A stretch of DNA of 64,000 nt from Pontibacter ummariensis (GCF_900188175.1 NZ_FZOQ01000007.1:62001-126000); one strand, 5' to 3'. Positions 26,526-36,727 are shown, counted from the stretch's first letter. Numbers and translations: made by a program. Notes: generated from the sequence alone by a model not told the origin.

Positions 26526-27006
26526 GCTATACCTGCTCCTCGGGGGCAACTTGGGGGACCGCACAAGCTTTTTAAGTCAAGCGCGCGAAAGCATCGCTTC
26601 CAGAGTAGGGAGCATCCGACAGAACTCCGGGCTTTATGAAACAGCTGCCTGGGGCAAAACAGACCAGCCTGCTTTCCTGAATCAGGTATTGGAAGTGGAG
26701 ACAGCACTGCCACCAGAACAGGTATTGCGCACCATTAACGCCATAGAGCAGGAACTCGGTCGGCAGCGACACGAACACTGGGGGGCACGCGTGATCGACA
26801 TCGATATCTTGTTTTACGACGACATGATCCTGCAAACGCAAAGGCTAACCATTCCGCACCCACAACTACACCTGCGCCGTTTTACCTTGGTGCCCTTAGT
26901 TGAAATCGCCCCCATGCTAATTCACCCAGTACTTGGCAAGCACCTGTCTGCTTTACTGAACGAATGCCCCGACGAACTGAAGGTCCGGGTTTTTACGGAG
27001 AACTAA
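26518..27006 (+). CDS. folK: 6-hydroxymethyl-7,8-dihydropterin pyrophosphokinase
   Basis: 162 residues from ATG 26518; an in-frame extension to 26431 lies wholly inside the hydrolase gene. Folate pathway enzyme that transfers pyrophosphate from ATP to the pterin. Motifs: LLGGNLGDR at the N-terminus, QNSGLYETAAWG, FLNQVLEVET, and the metal/ATP segment GARVIDIDILFYDD followed by IPHPQLHLRRFTLVPL. Its TAA stop overlaps the TAG of the convergent CPBP gene within the four bases CTAA. Confidence 0.95.
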   Translation: MAKLYLLLGGNLGDRTSFLSQARESIASRVGSIRQNSGLYETAAWGKTDQPAFLNQVLEVETALPPEQVLRTINAIEQELGRQRHEHWGARVIDIDILFYDDMILQTQRLTIPHPQLHLRRFTLVPLVEIAPMLIHPVLGKHLSALLNECPDELKVRVFTEN

Positions 27007-27815
27007 GCCGGTTCCTCTCGCAAAGGGGCCTCCATTTTCAGCTCCTGCCGCCGTGTAACAAGGCCAGACCTGATCGCCAGATACACCACCGGGAACATCA
27101 GCGCCGTCACCAGGAGACTTATGTAATCATAGGTCATGCCCTCCGCAGTTTCTTCTAGCTGCAGGATTCCTTGCCCATCAAAGCCATACATGGCTCTGTA
27201 CATCATATTGCCACCCCAATGCAGGCCAAAGCCCAGCCAAATGGATCCGGTTCGGAGTACCGCATAGGCAAAAGTTACCCCAAACACAACAGAGAAAGCC
27301 AGGTTCATTAAGTTCAAGCCCTCGTTCCAGAAGTCATCCAGCGTGTAGAGCAGGGTAGCCGTTAATAGAAAACCTTGCATCAGGTTCTTTTTCTGAAAAT
27401 ATGCCAGCCAATATCCCCTGATCATAACATCATTCAGAATTGAGGAAAAGAACATCGCCAGCAGGGCCAAAGAAAGCATGTTCAGGATATAAGAAGTATC
27501 CATTACACCTCTTACCTCAAACTTCTCCAACCCATATAAGGCAAGGTACTTGGCCGCATAAACAGAAAACCCAATGATGAAACCAGCGGCGGCGTTCCGC
27601 CACCAGCCTCTGTGCAGCCAGAGGCCTAACTCCTGAAGCCCTTTTAGCCGTAGGACAAACTTTGCTACAAGGGAGGCGAGTAAGAAGAAGCCCAGCCAAT
27701 AGCACATCCACAACAGGGCCTCATCCTGCTGTAAAAACCGGGGCACTCCGTTTACATACAGGTTCAGCAGCAGGAAGGCAGCGGTCCACACCACAGGGGA
27801 CATTCTATTTTCCAT
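27003..27815 (-). CDS. CPBP-family membrane protein with degenerate protease motifs
   Basis: 270 residues with about 7-8 membrane segments. The last family motif is intact (GSIWLGFGLHWGGNMMY, His followed by Asn). The first motif, normally Glu-Glu-x3-Arg, reads NDVMIRGYW, and the second, normally Phe-x3-His, reads YTLDDFW. The glutamates and one histidine thought to bind metal are therefore missing, so it is probably not an active CAAX-type protease. No frameshift is visible. Confidence 0.75.
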   Translation of the reverse strand: MENRMSPVVWTAAFLLLNLYVNGVPRFLQQDEALLWMCYWLGFFLLASLVAKFVLRLKGLQELGLWLHRGWWRNAAAGFIIGFSVYAAKYLALYGLEKFEVRGVMDTSYILNMLSLALLAMFFSSILNDVMIRGYWLAYFQKKNLMQGFLLTATLLYTLDDFWNEGLNLMNLAFSVVFGVTFAYAVLRTGSIWLGFGLHWGGNMMYRAMYGFDGQGILQLEETAEGMTYDYISLLVTALMFPVVYLAIRSGLVTRRQELKMEAPLREEPA

Positions 27816-27897
27816 AGGTTTAGTTGTTTAAGCTAAGTTTACAAGTACGATTCCATACAGAAATGTAAGAAATTGTAGCCATAACCGTATCAAGCAA

Positions 27898-27939
27898 AAA
27901 AACAAAGCGATGCGGAAATACCCACATCGCTTTGTTTTT
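27898..27939 (-). terminator. Terminator downstream of fabD
   Basis: 15-bp stem (27898-27912 with 27925-27939), 12-base loop. On the minus strand the T run follows, after the fabD stop at 28022. Confidence 0.75.
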
Positions 27940-28021
27940 CTTTTAACTGCCCACACCAAACCTTAATGCCTTTCTCCAAAGATGAAGAACCGGCTAGCTT
28001 GGTTAAAGCACCTTTAACAGG

Positions 28022-28903
28022 CTATTCCGCAGAACTTACCTCGGCAGTTCGGTCGATCTTTTTCACAAGCCCTTGCAGGACCTTGCCCGGCCCACACTCT
28101 ACAAAGCTTGTGGCTCCATCGGCGATCATCTGCTGTACAGACTGTGTCCAGAGGACGGGGGCGGTAAGTTGGTGAATCAGGTTTTGCTTGATTTCCTCCG
28201 GGTCGGTGTGCGCCTTTGCATCTACGTTCTGGTAGATAGGGCAAATCCCCTGGCTAAAGGTTGTTTCTTTGATGGCCTTGGCCAGTTCTACCTCGGCTGG
28301 TTTCATCAACGGCGAATGAAATGCTCCGCCAACCGATAAAGGCAGCGCGCGCTTGGCCCCAGCCTCCTTCAGCTGCTCACAGGCTACCTCTATTCCTCTG
28401 TTTGTACCGGAAATCACTAGCTGCCCCGGACAGTTATAGTTGGCAGGCACTACTACCTCACCTTCAATGGAAGCGCACACTTCCTCTACTTTCGCATCTT
28501 CCAGGCCAAGCACAGCCGCCATGGTAGAGGAGTTCGCCTCGCAGGCAGCCTGCATGGCCATCGCCCGCTTGTATACCAGGCGCAAGCCATCTTCAAAGCT
28601 TAGCACCTGACTGGCAACTAACGCAGAGAACTCACCTAAAGAGTGCCCGGCCACCATGTCGGGCTGGAAGTCTTTTGCCACGGCAGCCTGAGCTACTGAG
28701 TGCAGGAAAATAGCAGGTTGCGTTACCCTTGTGCGACGCTGCTCTTCTTCAGGGCCGTTAAACATGATTTCCGTGATGTTGAAACCAAGAATCTCGTTTG
28801 CTTTGTCAAACAGCTGCCTCACTTCTTCGTGCTGCTCGTACAGGTCTTTACCCATCCCTACAAACTGAGCTCCTTGGCCTGGGAAAACATATGCCTTTTT
28901 CAT
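28022..28903 (-). CDS. fabD: Malonyl-CoA:ACP transacylase
   Basis: 293 residues; loads malonyl groups on acyl carrier protein for fatty acid synthesis. Oxyanion loop FPGQGAQFVGMG, nucleophile Ser88 in GHSLGEFSAL, and the catalytic His in GGAFHSPLM. Full family length. It is not next to other fab genes here. Confidence 0.95.
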   Translation of the reverse strand: MKKAYVFPGQGAQFVGMGKDLYEQHEEVRQLFDKANEILGFNITEIMFNGPEEEQRRTRVTQPAIFLHSVAQAAVAKDFQPDMVAGHSLGEFSALVASQVLSFEDGLRLVYKRAMAMQAACEANSSTMAAVLGLEDAKVEEVCASIEGEVVVPANYNCPGQLVISGTNRGIEVACEQLKEAGAKRALPLSVGGAFHSPLMKPAEVELAKAIKETTFSQGICPIYQNVDAKAHTDPEEIKQNLIHQLTAPVLWTQSVQQMIADGATSFVECGPGKVLQGLVKKIDRTAEVSSAE

Positions 28904-29058
28904 TACTTATGATTGGTTAATTAATTTCTTCGCAATCAGCGGAGGAGACAAAAGCTCAGCAAAAGGACAAGCCCGTAAACCCGGGGCACGCCTTCCCGCT
29001 GCGCCAGACTGTAAGACCAGAAGAAACTTTAGCGGTAACTCTTCCCGGCTTTTGTCTT

Positions 29059-29484
29059 TTAAGCTACAAACCTTGCCCTTTCTTCAGGGCTTGGCAAGGT
29101 GCAACTCTCCGTGCGACCAGTGATTTTATAGCGGTGTTTGGCTATAAAGCGGTACACAAAATTGCGGAAAGATAAAGGAATAAAGCGGAAATGCGAAAGT
29201 ATGGAAAAGGGAAAGTTAAGATGGCGGGCAATGCGTAGGACTGCATCCGACTCTGTATAAAGCCTCTCCTGCTCATAAAATAAAACAGAATCAGGCACAG
29301 GCTCAGGGCGCCGGACCTGTGGCACAAGCTGCTCTAGTAAGCCTGACTGCAGAGAGGCAAAGTACAGGTTTTGTTTTCGGTTATGCTTTAAAACCAGCTG
29401 TATGCTGAATTGGCAAAAGCCGCAGGTGCCATCATAAAAAACAATGGCTGCGTCCTGCGGCTTTTCCAAATCTTGTAGAATCAT
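29059..29484 (-). CDS. DCC-family thiol-disulfide oxidoreductase-like protein (DUF393)
   Basis: 141 residues from ATG 29484, two bases after the stop of the large T9SS gene; an ATG at 29508 would overlap it by 22 bp. The family signature is YDGTCGFCQ, a Cys-x2-Cys motif near the N-terminus, followed by FASLQSG and a conserved VLFYEQERLYTESDAVLRI. The role of DCC proteins is not settled. The tight spacing suggests co-transcription with the upstream gene. Confidence 0.85.
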   Translation of the reverse strand: MILQDLEKPQDAAIVFYDGTCGFCQFSIQLVLKHNRKQNLYFASLQSGLLEQLVPQVRRPEPVPDSVLFYEQERLYTESDAVLRIARHLNFPFSILSHFRFIPLSFRNFVYRFIAKHRYKITGRTESCTLPSPEERARFVA

Positions 29485-29486
29485 TT

Positions 29487-32252
29487 CTAGCGAAGTACTT
29501 CGACCCATCCTTTATAGGTGGACCTTACTTTAGCGGGGTCTATGGAGTAGAACTCTACCTCTGCCTCATAATAGTAGGTTCCGTCTGGCAGCCGGTTTCC
29601 GTCCTTGTCCACGCCAGGCCAGTTGATGTAGACGTCGTCGCCGCCCCCGTCCAGGGCCCGCTTCTCGTACACCAGGTTACCCCATCTGTTGAACACCTTG
29701 AAGTTCATGCTCTTCACGAAGGCTGTCTTCTGGTCAGGGCGGAACACGTCGTTGAGCCCGTCACCGTTCGGTGTGATGATGTTCGGCAACATGAAGGAGA
29801 TACAGTTATCCTTGCACACCTCATTGCTAACCGGGCTCTCCCTGCCCGCCGTATCGGTGGCCGTCACCACGTAGCAGCCGGCATAGGACCGGAGATCGCC
29901 GTGCGTAAACGTTGTCTCTGTCGTCGTCGCCAGCTTGGTGAACTCGCCGTCGGCCGTGTCCTTGAAGTAGACGGTGTAGAAGTCGATCTGATCGGTGCAG
30001 TCGCCCGTTATCTGTGGCACCCACGTCAGCACATTGCTGTACGGAGGCCTTCTAGGACTATTGGCAAAAGCTTCGCAATCCAACTGGTCGATGCTCAGCT
30101 CCGGCGCGCACACCACCTTAGGCAAGGTGCTGCACATCACCTGGCTTCTGTTAAACAGCGGCTCAGGCAGCCCTTCTATATCGTAAGTACCCACTGTCTC
30201 CACATAGTAGCAGTACTCCTGTCCCCGCTGCAGCCCCGCGTCTCCAAAGGCACCCGTATCGGTGTAGGATCCTGTGCTCCCGCTTACCTGCACGCTGTCG
30301 ATCAGGGTATACTCCCCATCCACCAAACGGTAAATGCGGTGCTTAAAGACACTGTTATCCCACGGCACGTCGTACGTCCAGCTCAGGTTGATCGCCTTCT
30401 CATCGTTTGCAGCCGCTTCTACATCCAACCGCACGCTCGAAGCTTCGGTGCTGTCGCGCAACTCGGTCGGGCCTGCTCCTGCCCGCGGCGCCTGGTAGAA
30501 CTCCAGACGATAGCGGTAGGCCTCCTCCAGGGTATTCAGCCCCTCGTCTACAAAAGTTGTGTCACGCAGGTTACGGCTCGTGTAAACTACATCGTACCCC
30601 TCTCCAGGTTCCATTCCCTGCTTGCGCAGTAAACGGTACTCGAAAGGCGGCGTCAGGCGCTCTGCCTCTGGCTGTGTCCAGCGCACGGTGATCTGCCCGT
30701 TGGTGGCATCCGTTTCGTCTACCGTTACATTGGTCAGGTAAGGAACGTCGCGGTCGATTTCCACGCAGGCCTCGTTGGAGGCAAGACTCTCCCCACGTCC
30801 AGGCGACGGGAAGGTGGCGTAGATCATGTAGCAGTACTCCATGCCAGCCTTCAGGCCGGCCCCGTTGTTGTCGTCGAAAAAGGTCGCCTCGCCGGCATCC
30901 ACCTCGCCTACCAGCACATAGCCGGTGCTGGCAGGGATGCCTGTCTGGCACACGTCCGGCTCAAAACCCGAAGGTCCTTCCCGTCGGTAGATACGGATCT
31001 TGCTCGCATTTTGGCAGATGTAAGGATCCCAGGTCAGGGTCACGTTGCGACTGGCGCCCTCAGCAGCCAGGTTTTGCGGAGGCGGCCCTACTACCTTGAT
31101 GTTCCAGGGCTGCAGGTCAGCCAGGCGCGTTTCTCCCGGCGGCCGGACGTCCTCGGCCCTGAACACGACCTGATAAGGTCGCTCCCGCACATCCTCACAA
31201 GAGGTATTCCAGGTCAGCAAACCGGTCGTCTCGCCGGCTACACGGCGCGTCACCTCGAAGGTGGCCGGGGGCACAATGCCGGATCCCGCCACTGTCAGGT
31301 CAATCAAATCGCCATCCGGGTCTGTTGCCCGCACTACGCCCTCAAGCACAGTGCCAGCCACGATACAGGTATCCTTCGGCTCCAGAACGGGCGGTTTGTT
31401 GGGTGTTTCCTTCACCAGTATCTGCATGTCGCGCACCACTTCGCCGAGTTTGACGGCCCCACCGTTGGGTGACACCCGCCATTCCTCTACTATAAAGGCG
31501 ACATTGTATTCCCCTTTGCGGCAAGGCGCGTCCCACACCAACTGCCCGTCCTGCAGGTCCAGCGTCAGGAAAGCATTGCCCTGCGCGTCGGAGGTGGTAC
31601 AGTTGAATGTGCGGTCCGGGAGCGAATAGCCCGGAACCGGGGCAATCACGCCATTCGGGCCGATGTACTTCGGCACCGACAGCTTAAAAGCGAGGCTGTC
31701 CCCATCCGGGTCGTAGGCGCCGGGGTTGTGCACGTACTTACGGCCCACGGCAGCAAGGTCTATCGGCGCCACGGTAAGCACCGGTGTGCTGTTGAAGCCA
31801 CGGAGGGCATTGATGTTGATCGTCGTGGAAATGAAGAAGGAGCGCTGATCGGATGGCGCTGCCATGTTCAGGATACCGGGGTTCCGGTTTATACCATTCC
31901 AGGAAACAGTATAGGTTCCGTCAGAAGGGTATGTGTATTCCCATTTGAATACTTCCTTGTCTGTGTCGTTTCCGATGTCCGTCACCGAAAGACGGGGTAC
32001 TTCAATCACATCCCCTGTACCGGTGTTAATATAAACGACAGGGTCATCAGCGGAAGAAGCCTGGTCCGTGTACATGACCATGGTAAAGAAAAAGCGACGA
32101 GGGTTAGGGTTAGGCGTGGTATCTCTCTTTGCGGTGATATCTCCTGCCCTAATGTGCGTGGCCTGCGCCTCGTTGAAACTTCCCCACATTAAAATCAGCA
32201 CCCACAAGAGACTAACACGCAACAAATACCTCATGCGTAAGATATGCGGCAT
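29487..32252 (-). CDS. Large secreted fibronectin-type protein with T9SS type B (gliding-motility) C-terminal domain
   Basis: 921 residues. Signal peptide about 1-31 (RVSLLWVLILMWGS, cut after EAQA). After an N-terminal beta-rich region come several cadherin/Ig-like and fibronectin III-like modules (GEVDAGEATFFDDNNGAG, GQEYCYYVETVG). The last ~90 residues are the CHU_C gliding-motility-associated domain (NIITPNGDGLNDVFRP, FNRWGNLVYE, DGTYYYEAEV), a T9SS type B sorting signal. Expected to be exported and held at the cell surface, perhaps as an adhesin. The exact role is unknown. Confidence 0.88.
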   Translation of the reverse strand: MPHILRMRYLLRVSLLWVLILMWGSFNEAQATHIRAGDITAKRDTTPNPNPRRFFFTMVMYTDQASSADDPVVYINTGTGDVIEVPRLSVTDIGNDTDKEVFKWEYTYPSDGTYTVSWNGINRNPGILNMAAPSDQRSFFISTTININALRGFNSTPVLTVAPIDLAAVGRKYVHNPGAYDPDGDSLAFKLSVPKYIGPNGVIAPVPGYSLPDRTFNCTTSDAQGNAFLTLDLQDGQLVWDAPCRKGEYNVAFIVEEWRVSPNGGAVKLGEVVRDMQILVKETPNKPPVLEPKDTCIVAGTVLEGVVRATDPDGDLIDLTVAGSGIVPPATFEVTRRVAGETTGLLTWNTSCEDVRERPYQVVFRAEDVRPPGETRLADLQPWNIKVVGPPPQNLAAEGASRNVTLTWDPYICQNASKIRIYRREGPSGFEPDVCQTGIPASTGYVLVGEVDAGEATFFDDNNGAGLKAGMEYCYMIYATFPSPGRGESLASNEACVEIDRDVPYLTNVTVDETDATNGQITVRWTQPEAERLTPPFEYRLLRKQGMEPGEGYDVVYTSRNLRDTTFVDEGLNTLEEAYRYRLEFYQAPRAGAGPTELRDSTEASSVRLDVEAAANDEKAINLSWTYDVPWDNSVFKHRIYRLVDGEYTLIDSVQVSGSTGSYTDTGAFGDAGLQRGQEYCYYVETVGTYDIEGLPEPLFNRSQVMCSTLPKVVCAPELSIDQLDCEAFANSPRRPPYSNVLTWVPQITGDCTDQIDFYTVYFKDTADGEFTKLATTTETTFTHGDLRSYAGCYVVTATDTAGRESPVSNEVCKDNCISFMLPNIITPNGDGLNDVFRPDQKTAFVKSMNFKVFNRWGNLVYEKRALDGGGDDVYINWPGVDKDGNRLPDGTYYYEAEVEFYSIDPAKVRSTYKGWVEVLR

Positions 32253-32403
32253 ATAAGTATAATTTGGCGGTAAAAATTGCTACAATGTATAACTACAAAA
32301 ATTTAATTTTATTATCAACAAAAGGAAGAAATGTGGGTTTAAAGGTAGTAGTTTTTTGTCCTACGCACATCAATTTAGATTGATTCAAAATATTGCATTT
32401 AAA

Positions 32404-32434
32404 TTGTTTTATATACGTACCGGAAGTACCTTTG
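32404..32434 (+). promoter_or_regulatory. Bacteroidota-type promoter for sdhCAB
   Basis: TTG at 32404-32406, 20 bp, then TACCTTTG at 32427-32434, an exact TAnnTTTG. The sdhC ATG is 42 bp downstream. Confidence 0.65.
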
Positions 32435-32476
32435 AGAATTTAAAACGCACACTTATTTAACCTTTAACAAATACAG

Positions 32477-33157
32477 ATGAGTTGGTTTACTAAAACGTTT
32501 TCCAGTACAATTGGCCGTAAAATCGTGATGTCGATTACCGGCCTTTTTCTGTGCTCATTCCTGGTGGTTCACCTGATTGGCAACCTACAATTACTGGCCA
32601 GTGACGGAGGAGATGCTTTTAACGTTTACTCCGCATTTATGGGGACAAACAAGGTGATTCGCTTTATGGAACTAATTCTGGTCCTCGGCTTTGTGTTCCA
32701 TATTTACGACGCCATCGTGCTTACCCGCCGCAATAAATCTGCCCGCCCCATTGACTATGCTGAGCAGCGCCCGCAGGAAAACAGCACCTGGTCGTCCCGT
32801 AACATGGGGCTTTTGGGCACTGTGATTCTGGTGTTCCTTATCATTCACCTGTATAACTTTTTTGTACCGGCTCGCTTCGGTGGTTTGGACACTGTTTCCA
32901 TCGACAATGAAGTGTACGACAACCTGTATGCTGAGGTAATTTATGCTTTCAGCCAGTGGTGGTACGTGCTGATTTATGTGCTTTCGATGATTGCACTGGC
33001 CTACCATCTGATTCATGGTTTCCAGAGCGCCTTCCAGACCCTGGGTCTAGACCATAAGAAATACACACCGTTCATTCAGAAGTTTGGCTACGCTTTCTCT
33101 ATCCTTGTTTGCTTAGGCTTTGCCGCCATTCCGCTGTATGTGTTCTTCTTCTTTTAA
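32477..33157 (+). CDS. sdhC: Succinate dehydrogenase cytochrome b subunit
   Basis: 226 residues with five membrane segments, the single-anchor-protein form (type B) used by Bacteroidota, Bacillus and epsilon-proteobacteria. Histidines expected to ligate two haems are in [28 protein letters not shown] and [10 protein letters not shown]. It binds quinone and holds SdhAB at the inner membrane. Followed 23 bp later by sdhA. Confidence 0.93.
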   Translation: MSWFTKTFSSTIGRKIVMSITGLFLCSFLVVHLIGNLQLLASDGGDAFNVYSAFMGTNKVIRFMELILVLGFVFHIYDAIVLTRRNKSARPIDYAEQRPQENSTWSSRNMGLLGTVILVFLIIHLYNFFVPARFGGLDTVSIDNEVYDNLYAEVIYAFSQWWYVLIYVLSMIALAYHLIHGFQSAFQTLGLDHKKYTPFIQKFGYAFSILVCLGFAAIPLYVFFFF

Positions 33158-33180
33158 TTGTAACTGTCTTTGATATTACT

Positions 33181-35118
33181 ATGATATTAGATTCTAAGAT
33201 CCCGGAAGGCTATTCTTTAGCTGAGGTTTGGGATAATCATAAATTCAACGTAAAGCTGGTTAACCCGGCTAACAAGCGTAAATACGATATTATTGTAGTT
33301 GGTACAGGTCTTGCCGGTGCCTCCGCTGCAGCAACATTTGGAGAACTTGGCTATAACGTGAAGGCTTTCTGCTTTCAGGACTCCCCTCGCCGCGCGCACT
33401 CTATTGCGGCACAGGGTGGTATTAACGCAGCCAAGAACTACCAGAACGACGGCGACTCTGTTTTCCGTCTTTTCTATGACACTATCAAAGGAGGCGACTA
33501 CCGTTCCCGCGAAGCGAACGTTTACCGCCTGGCGCAGGTGTCGGTGAACATCATCGACCAGTGCGTGGCACAAGGGGTACCTTTCGCACGTGATTACGGC
33601 GGGCTGCTGGCCAACCGTTCCTTCGGTGGTGCCCAGGTGTCCCGTACCTTCTATGCCCGTGGCCAAACAGGGCAGCAGCTGTTGCTAGGTGCCTACTCTG
33701 CCCTGAACCGCCAGATTGCTTATGGCAAAGTGAAGATGTACCCTCGTACTGAAATGCTGGACCTGGTAGTTGTCGACGGCAAGGCACGCGGTATCGTGGT
33801 GCGTAACCTCATCACCGGTAAGGTAGAGTCGCACAGTGCCCACGCCGTAGTATTGGCAACAGGGGGGTACGGAAATGTCTTCTTCCTGTCTACCAACGCC
33901 ATGGGCTCTAACGCCACCGCAGGCTGGAGAGCACACAAGAAAGGGGCTTTGTTCGCTAACCCATGCTTCACGCAGATTCACCCAACCTGTATCCCGGTAT
34001 CCGGAGGCTATCAGTCTAAGCTTACCCTGATGTCTGAGTCCCTGCGAAACGACGGACGTGTGTGGGTACCTAAGACGGTGGAAATTGCACAACGCCTGAG
34101 AAAAGGAGAGATAACAGTTAACGATATTCCGGAAGGGGACCGCGACTATTACCTGGAGCGTAAGTACCCGGCCTTTGGTAACCTGGTACCGCGCGACGTG
34201 GCTTCCCGTAATGCGAAGCTTGTTTGCGACGAAGGACGCGGTGTAGGATCTTCTGGTCTGGCCGTTTACCTGGATTTTGCGGATGCCATCAAGCGTGACG
34301 GGCAGCCGGCCATTGCCGCCAAGTATGGCAACCTCTTCGAGATGTACCAGAAGATCACCGATGAGAACCCGTACGAGCGGCCAATGCGCATCTACCCTGC
34401 CGTGCACTATACCATGGGCGGCCTTTGGGTTGATTACAACCTGATGACAACAGTACCTGGCTTGTACGCTGCCGGAGAGTGTAACTTCTCCGACCACGGT
34501 GCTAACCGCCTGGGTGCTTCTGCCCTGATGCAGGGTCTGGCTGACGGCTACTTTGTGTTGCCTTACACCATTGGGGATTACCTGGCTAAAATGCCTTACG
34601 ACAAGGTACCAACAGACCACCCTGCCTTTGTGGAGGCAGAGCAGAGCGTGAAGGACATGACCGACAGGCTGCTTTCCATTAAAGGAAAGCGCACCGTAGA
34701 CGACTTCCACAAAGAGCTGGGACAAATCATGTGGGACTACTGCGGTATGGCCCGTAATGCAGAAGGCTTGGCCTTTGCGAAACAGGCGATTCGCAAGCTG
34801 CGCGAAGAGTTCTGGAAAGACGTGAAGGTAACTGGCGTGAACGAAGAACTGAACCAGACACTGGAGAAGGCACACCGTGTAGCTGACTTCCTGGAATTAG
34901 GTGAGTTGATGGTAACAGACGCGCTGCACCGAGAGGAGTCTTGTGGCGGTCACTTCCGCGAGGAGTACCAGACCCCTGAGAACGAGGCCCTACGTGACGA
35001 TGAGAACTTTGCCTACGTGGCAGCATGGGAGTTTACTGGCGTAAACGGCGAACCAAAACTGCACAAAGAAGAGCTCAAGTTCGAGAACGTGAAACTGACG
35101 CAGCGTAGCTACAAGTAA
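33181..35118 (+). CDS. sdhA: Succinate dehydrogenase/fumarate reductase flavoprotein subunit
   Basis: 645 residues from ATG 33181; the frame is open back to 33109 inside sdhC but that part is not family-like. FAD-binding [12 protein letters not shown], covalent-FAD histidine in [14 protein letters not shown], substrate-site HPTCIPVSG and the HxE-type [17 protein letters not shown]. Oxidises succinate to fumarate as part of complex II and the TCA cycle. A 105-bp spacer with an inverted repeat separates it from sdhB. Confidence 0.96.
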   Translation: MILDSKIPEGYSLAEVWDNHKFNVKLVNPANKRKYDIIVVGTGLAGASAAATFGELGYNVKAFCFQDSPRRAHSIAAQGGINAAKNYQNDGDSVFRLFYDTIKGGDYRSREANVYRLAQVSVNIIDQCVAQGVPFARDYGGLLANRSFGGAQVSRTFYARGQTGQQLLLGAYSALNRQIAYGKVKMYPRTEMLDLVVVDGKARGIVVRNLITGKVESHSAHAVVLATGGYGNVFFLSTNAMGSNATAGWRAHKKGALFANPCFTQIHPTCIPVSGGYQSKLTLMSESLRNDGRVWVPKTVEIAQRLRKGEITVNDIPEGDRDYYLERKYPAFGNLVPRDVASRNAKLVCDEGRGVGSSGLAVYLDFADAIKRDGQPAIAAKYGNLFEMYQKITDENPYERPMRIYPAVHYTMGGLWVDYNLMTTVPGLYAAGECNFSDHGANRLGASALMQGLADGYFVLPYTIGDYLAKMPYDKVPTDHPAFVEAEQSVKDMTDRLLSIKGKRTVDDFHKELGQIMWDYCGMARNAEGLAFAKQAIRKLREEFWKDVKVTGVNEELNQTLEKAHRVADFLELGELMVTDALHREESCGGHFREEYQTPENEALRDDENFAYVAAWEFTGVNGEPKLHKEELKFENVKLTQRSYK

Positions 35119-35134
35119 TAAGTTAAAAACAAGA

Positions 35135-35208
35135 AATTATGAATTAGAAGTGAGTATGGCGTAAACAGAACGCTTCTCAGAGCAACTCCTAATTCGAAGT
35201 TCATAATT
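35135..35208. repeat. Inverted repeat between sdhA and sdhB
   Basis: AATTATGAA (35135-35143) and TTCATAATT (35200-35208) are perfect 9-bp arms, with further imperfect pairing inward (GAATTAG/CTAATTC). The spacer in an operon otherwise tightly packed is unusual. It could be an mRNA processing or protecting hairpin or a small dispersed repeat. Confidence 0.5.
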
Positions 35209-35223
35209 CAAATTTGTATAGAA

Positions 35224-36006
35224 ATGGCTGGAAGTAATCCAAATGCTAAACCAATGGACCTGACACTAAGGGTTTGGCGCCAAAAAGATAGAAACGCAGC
35301 AGGTGCGCTTGTTACGTACCCTGTAAAGGGTATCTCTCCGGATATGTCTTTCCTGGAGATGCTGGACGTACTCAACGAAGACCTGCTGATACGCGGTGAA
35401 GAGCCAATCGCTTTTGACCATGACTGCCGCGAGGGTATTTGCGGTATGTGTAGCCTGTTCATCAACGGCCGTGCACACGGACCGGAAAAAGGAACAACCA
35501 CCTGCCAGCTGCACATGCGTCACTTTAAAGACGGGGACACCATCACGATCGAACCATGGAGGGCTGCGGCTTTCCCGGTACACAAAGACCTGGTGGTAGA
35601 CCGCTCTGCCTTCGACCGTATTCAGCAAGCTGGTGGCTATATCTCTGTAAACACGGGAGGTGTTCCTGATGCCAATGCTATTCCGATTCCAAAGTCTGTT
35701 GCAGACAAGGCCTTCGATGCGGCTACTTGTATTCAGTGCGGCGCCTGCGTGGCGGCATGTAAAAATGCATCCGCTATGCTGTTTGTGAGCGCCAAGGTAT
35801 CGCAGCTGGCTTTGCTTCCGCAAGGTAAGACAGAGCGCAAGACGCGCGTGGAGAACATGGTTGCCCAGATGGATAAGGAAGGCTTCGGCGCCTGCACGAA
35901 CACAGGTGCCTGTGCCGCAGAATGCCCGGTGGGTATCTCGTTAGAGAACATCAACATGCTGCGAAGCGAGTACATTCTTGCCAAAGCAACCTCTGAGAAC
36001 CTGTAG
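35224..36006 (+). CDS. sdhB: Succinate dehydrogenase/fumarate reductase iron-sulfur subunit
   Basis: 260 residues. N-terminal ferredoxin domain with [2Fe-2S] cysteines in [12 protein letters not shown], then two C-terminal cluster sites, [13 protein letters not shown] and [15 protein letters not shown], for the [4Fe-4S] and [3Fe-4S] centres. Passes electrons from SdhA to the quinone site. Last gene of sdhCAB, followed by a terminator. Confidence 0.96.
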   Translation: MAGSNPNAKPMDLTLRVWRQKDRNAAGALVTYPVKGISPDMSFLEMLDVLNEDLLIRGEEPIAFDHDCREGICGMCSLFINGRAHGPEKGTTTCQLHMRHFKDGDTITIEPWRAAAFPVHKDLVVDRSAFDRIQQAGGYISVNTGGVPDANAIPIPKSVADKAFDAATCIQCGACVAACKNASAMLFVSAKVSQLALLPQGKTERKTRVENMVAQMDKEGFGACTNTGACAAECPVGISLENINMLRSEYILAKATSENL

Positions 36007-36037
36007 TAAGTAAACTTTTCCTCCTACAGGAGTATAC

Positions 36038-36070
36038 AAAAAGGCGAGACACAACAGTTCTCGCCTTTTT
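36038..36070 (+). terminator. Terminator of sdhCAB
   Basis: 12-bp stem (36038-36049 with 36059-36070), 9-base loop, with the 3' arm ending in five T. Confidence 0.85.
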
Positions 36071-36157
36071 GCTTTAAAGTATGTATAAAGCACTTTTAAC
36101 AGCCGCATCATAACCTTAACTAACCGCATCTGTTAAAAGGGAAAGCCACTAGTAAAC

Positions 36158-36682
36158 ATGATCACACTTATATCAGGCACAAACCGACCTTCGTCCAGAT
36201 CAAGAGCTATTGCTAACATGTATGCGACTATGTTGGAGGAACGCGGGCAGGCTTTCAAGATTCTTGACTTGGCAGACGTCCCATCGGATTTTATTGTGTC
36301 AGCCATGTATGAGAACACCGGAAAGAACCAGCGCTTTAACCAACTAACAGAAATGATCAAGGCTTCCGATAAGTTTGTGTTCGTGGTGCCTGAATATAAC
36401 TCCTCCTTCCCGGGCGTGCTGAAGGCCTTTATTGATGCCCTGGATTACCCCTGTCCTTTCCAAAATAAGAAAGGGGCTCTTATTGGACTATCTTCGGGTA
36501 TGCAGGGCAGCGGGCTTGCCCTTAGCCACCTGACAGATATATTAAATTACCTGGGCATGCATATTATGGCCATGAAGCTCAAGCTGGCCCACATCGAGAA
36601 AAACTTCGATGGAAAGCAGCTTACCAGCAAACTGTATAATGAGCTCTTACAACAACACGTAGAGCAACTGATCTCTTTTTAA
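36158..36682 (+). CDS. NAD(P)H-dependent FMN reductase
   Basis: 174 residues of flavodoxin-like fold. The phosphate-binding loop is SGTNRPSSRSR and the flavin-contact motif is VPEYNSSFPGVLKAFID, both typical of the NADPH-dependent FMN reductase family (azoreductase/ArsH/SsuE relatives). The electron acceptor is not readable from sequence. It is convergent with ftsZ. Confidence 0.88.
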   Translation: MITLISGTNRPSSRSRAIANMYATMLEERGQAFKILDLADVPSDFIVSAMYENTGKNQRFNQLTEMIKASDKFVFVVPEYNSSFPGVLKAFIDALDYPCPFQNKKGALIGLSSGMQGSGLALSHLTDILNYLGMHIMAMKLKLAHIEKNFDGKQLTSKLYNELLQQHVEQLISF

Positions 36683-36727
36683 AGCTTCTGTCTGCTTGCG
36701 TCTACAGAATTCTTGCCTTGTATAAAC

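Noticed and set aside
33109..33180. SdhA start at 33109
   Set aside because: The extra 24 residues lie in sdhC and end just before ATG 33181, which fits known SdhA N-termini.
33685..34875. A 396-codon open frame on the minus strand across sdhA
   Set aside because: It lies wholly antisense to a complete sdhA with all family motifs, and its translation shows no domain, membrane or signal features. It follows from codon bias in the real gene.
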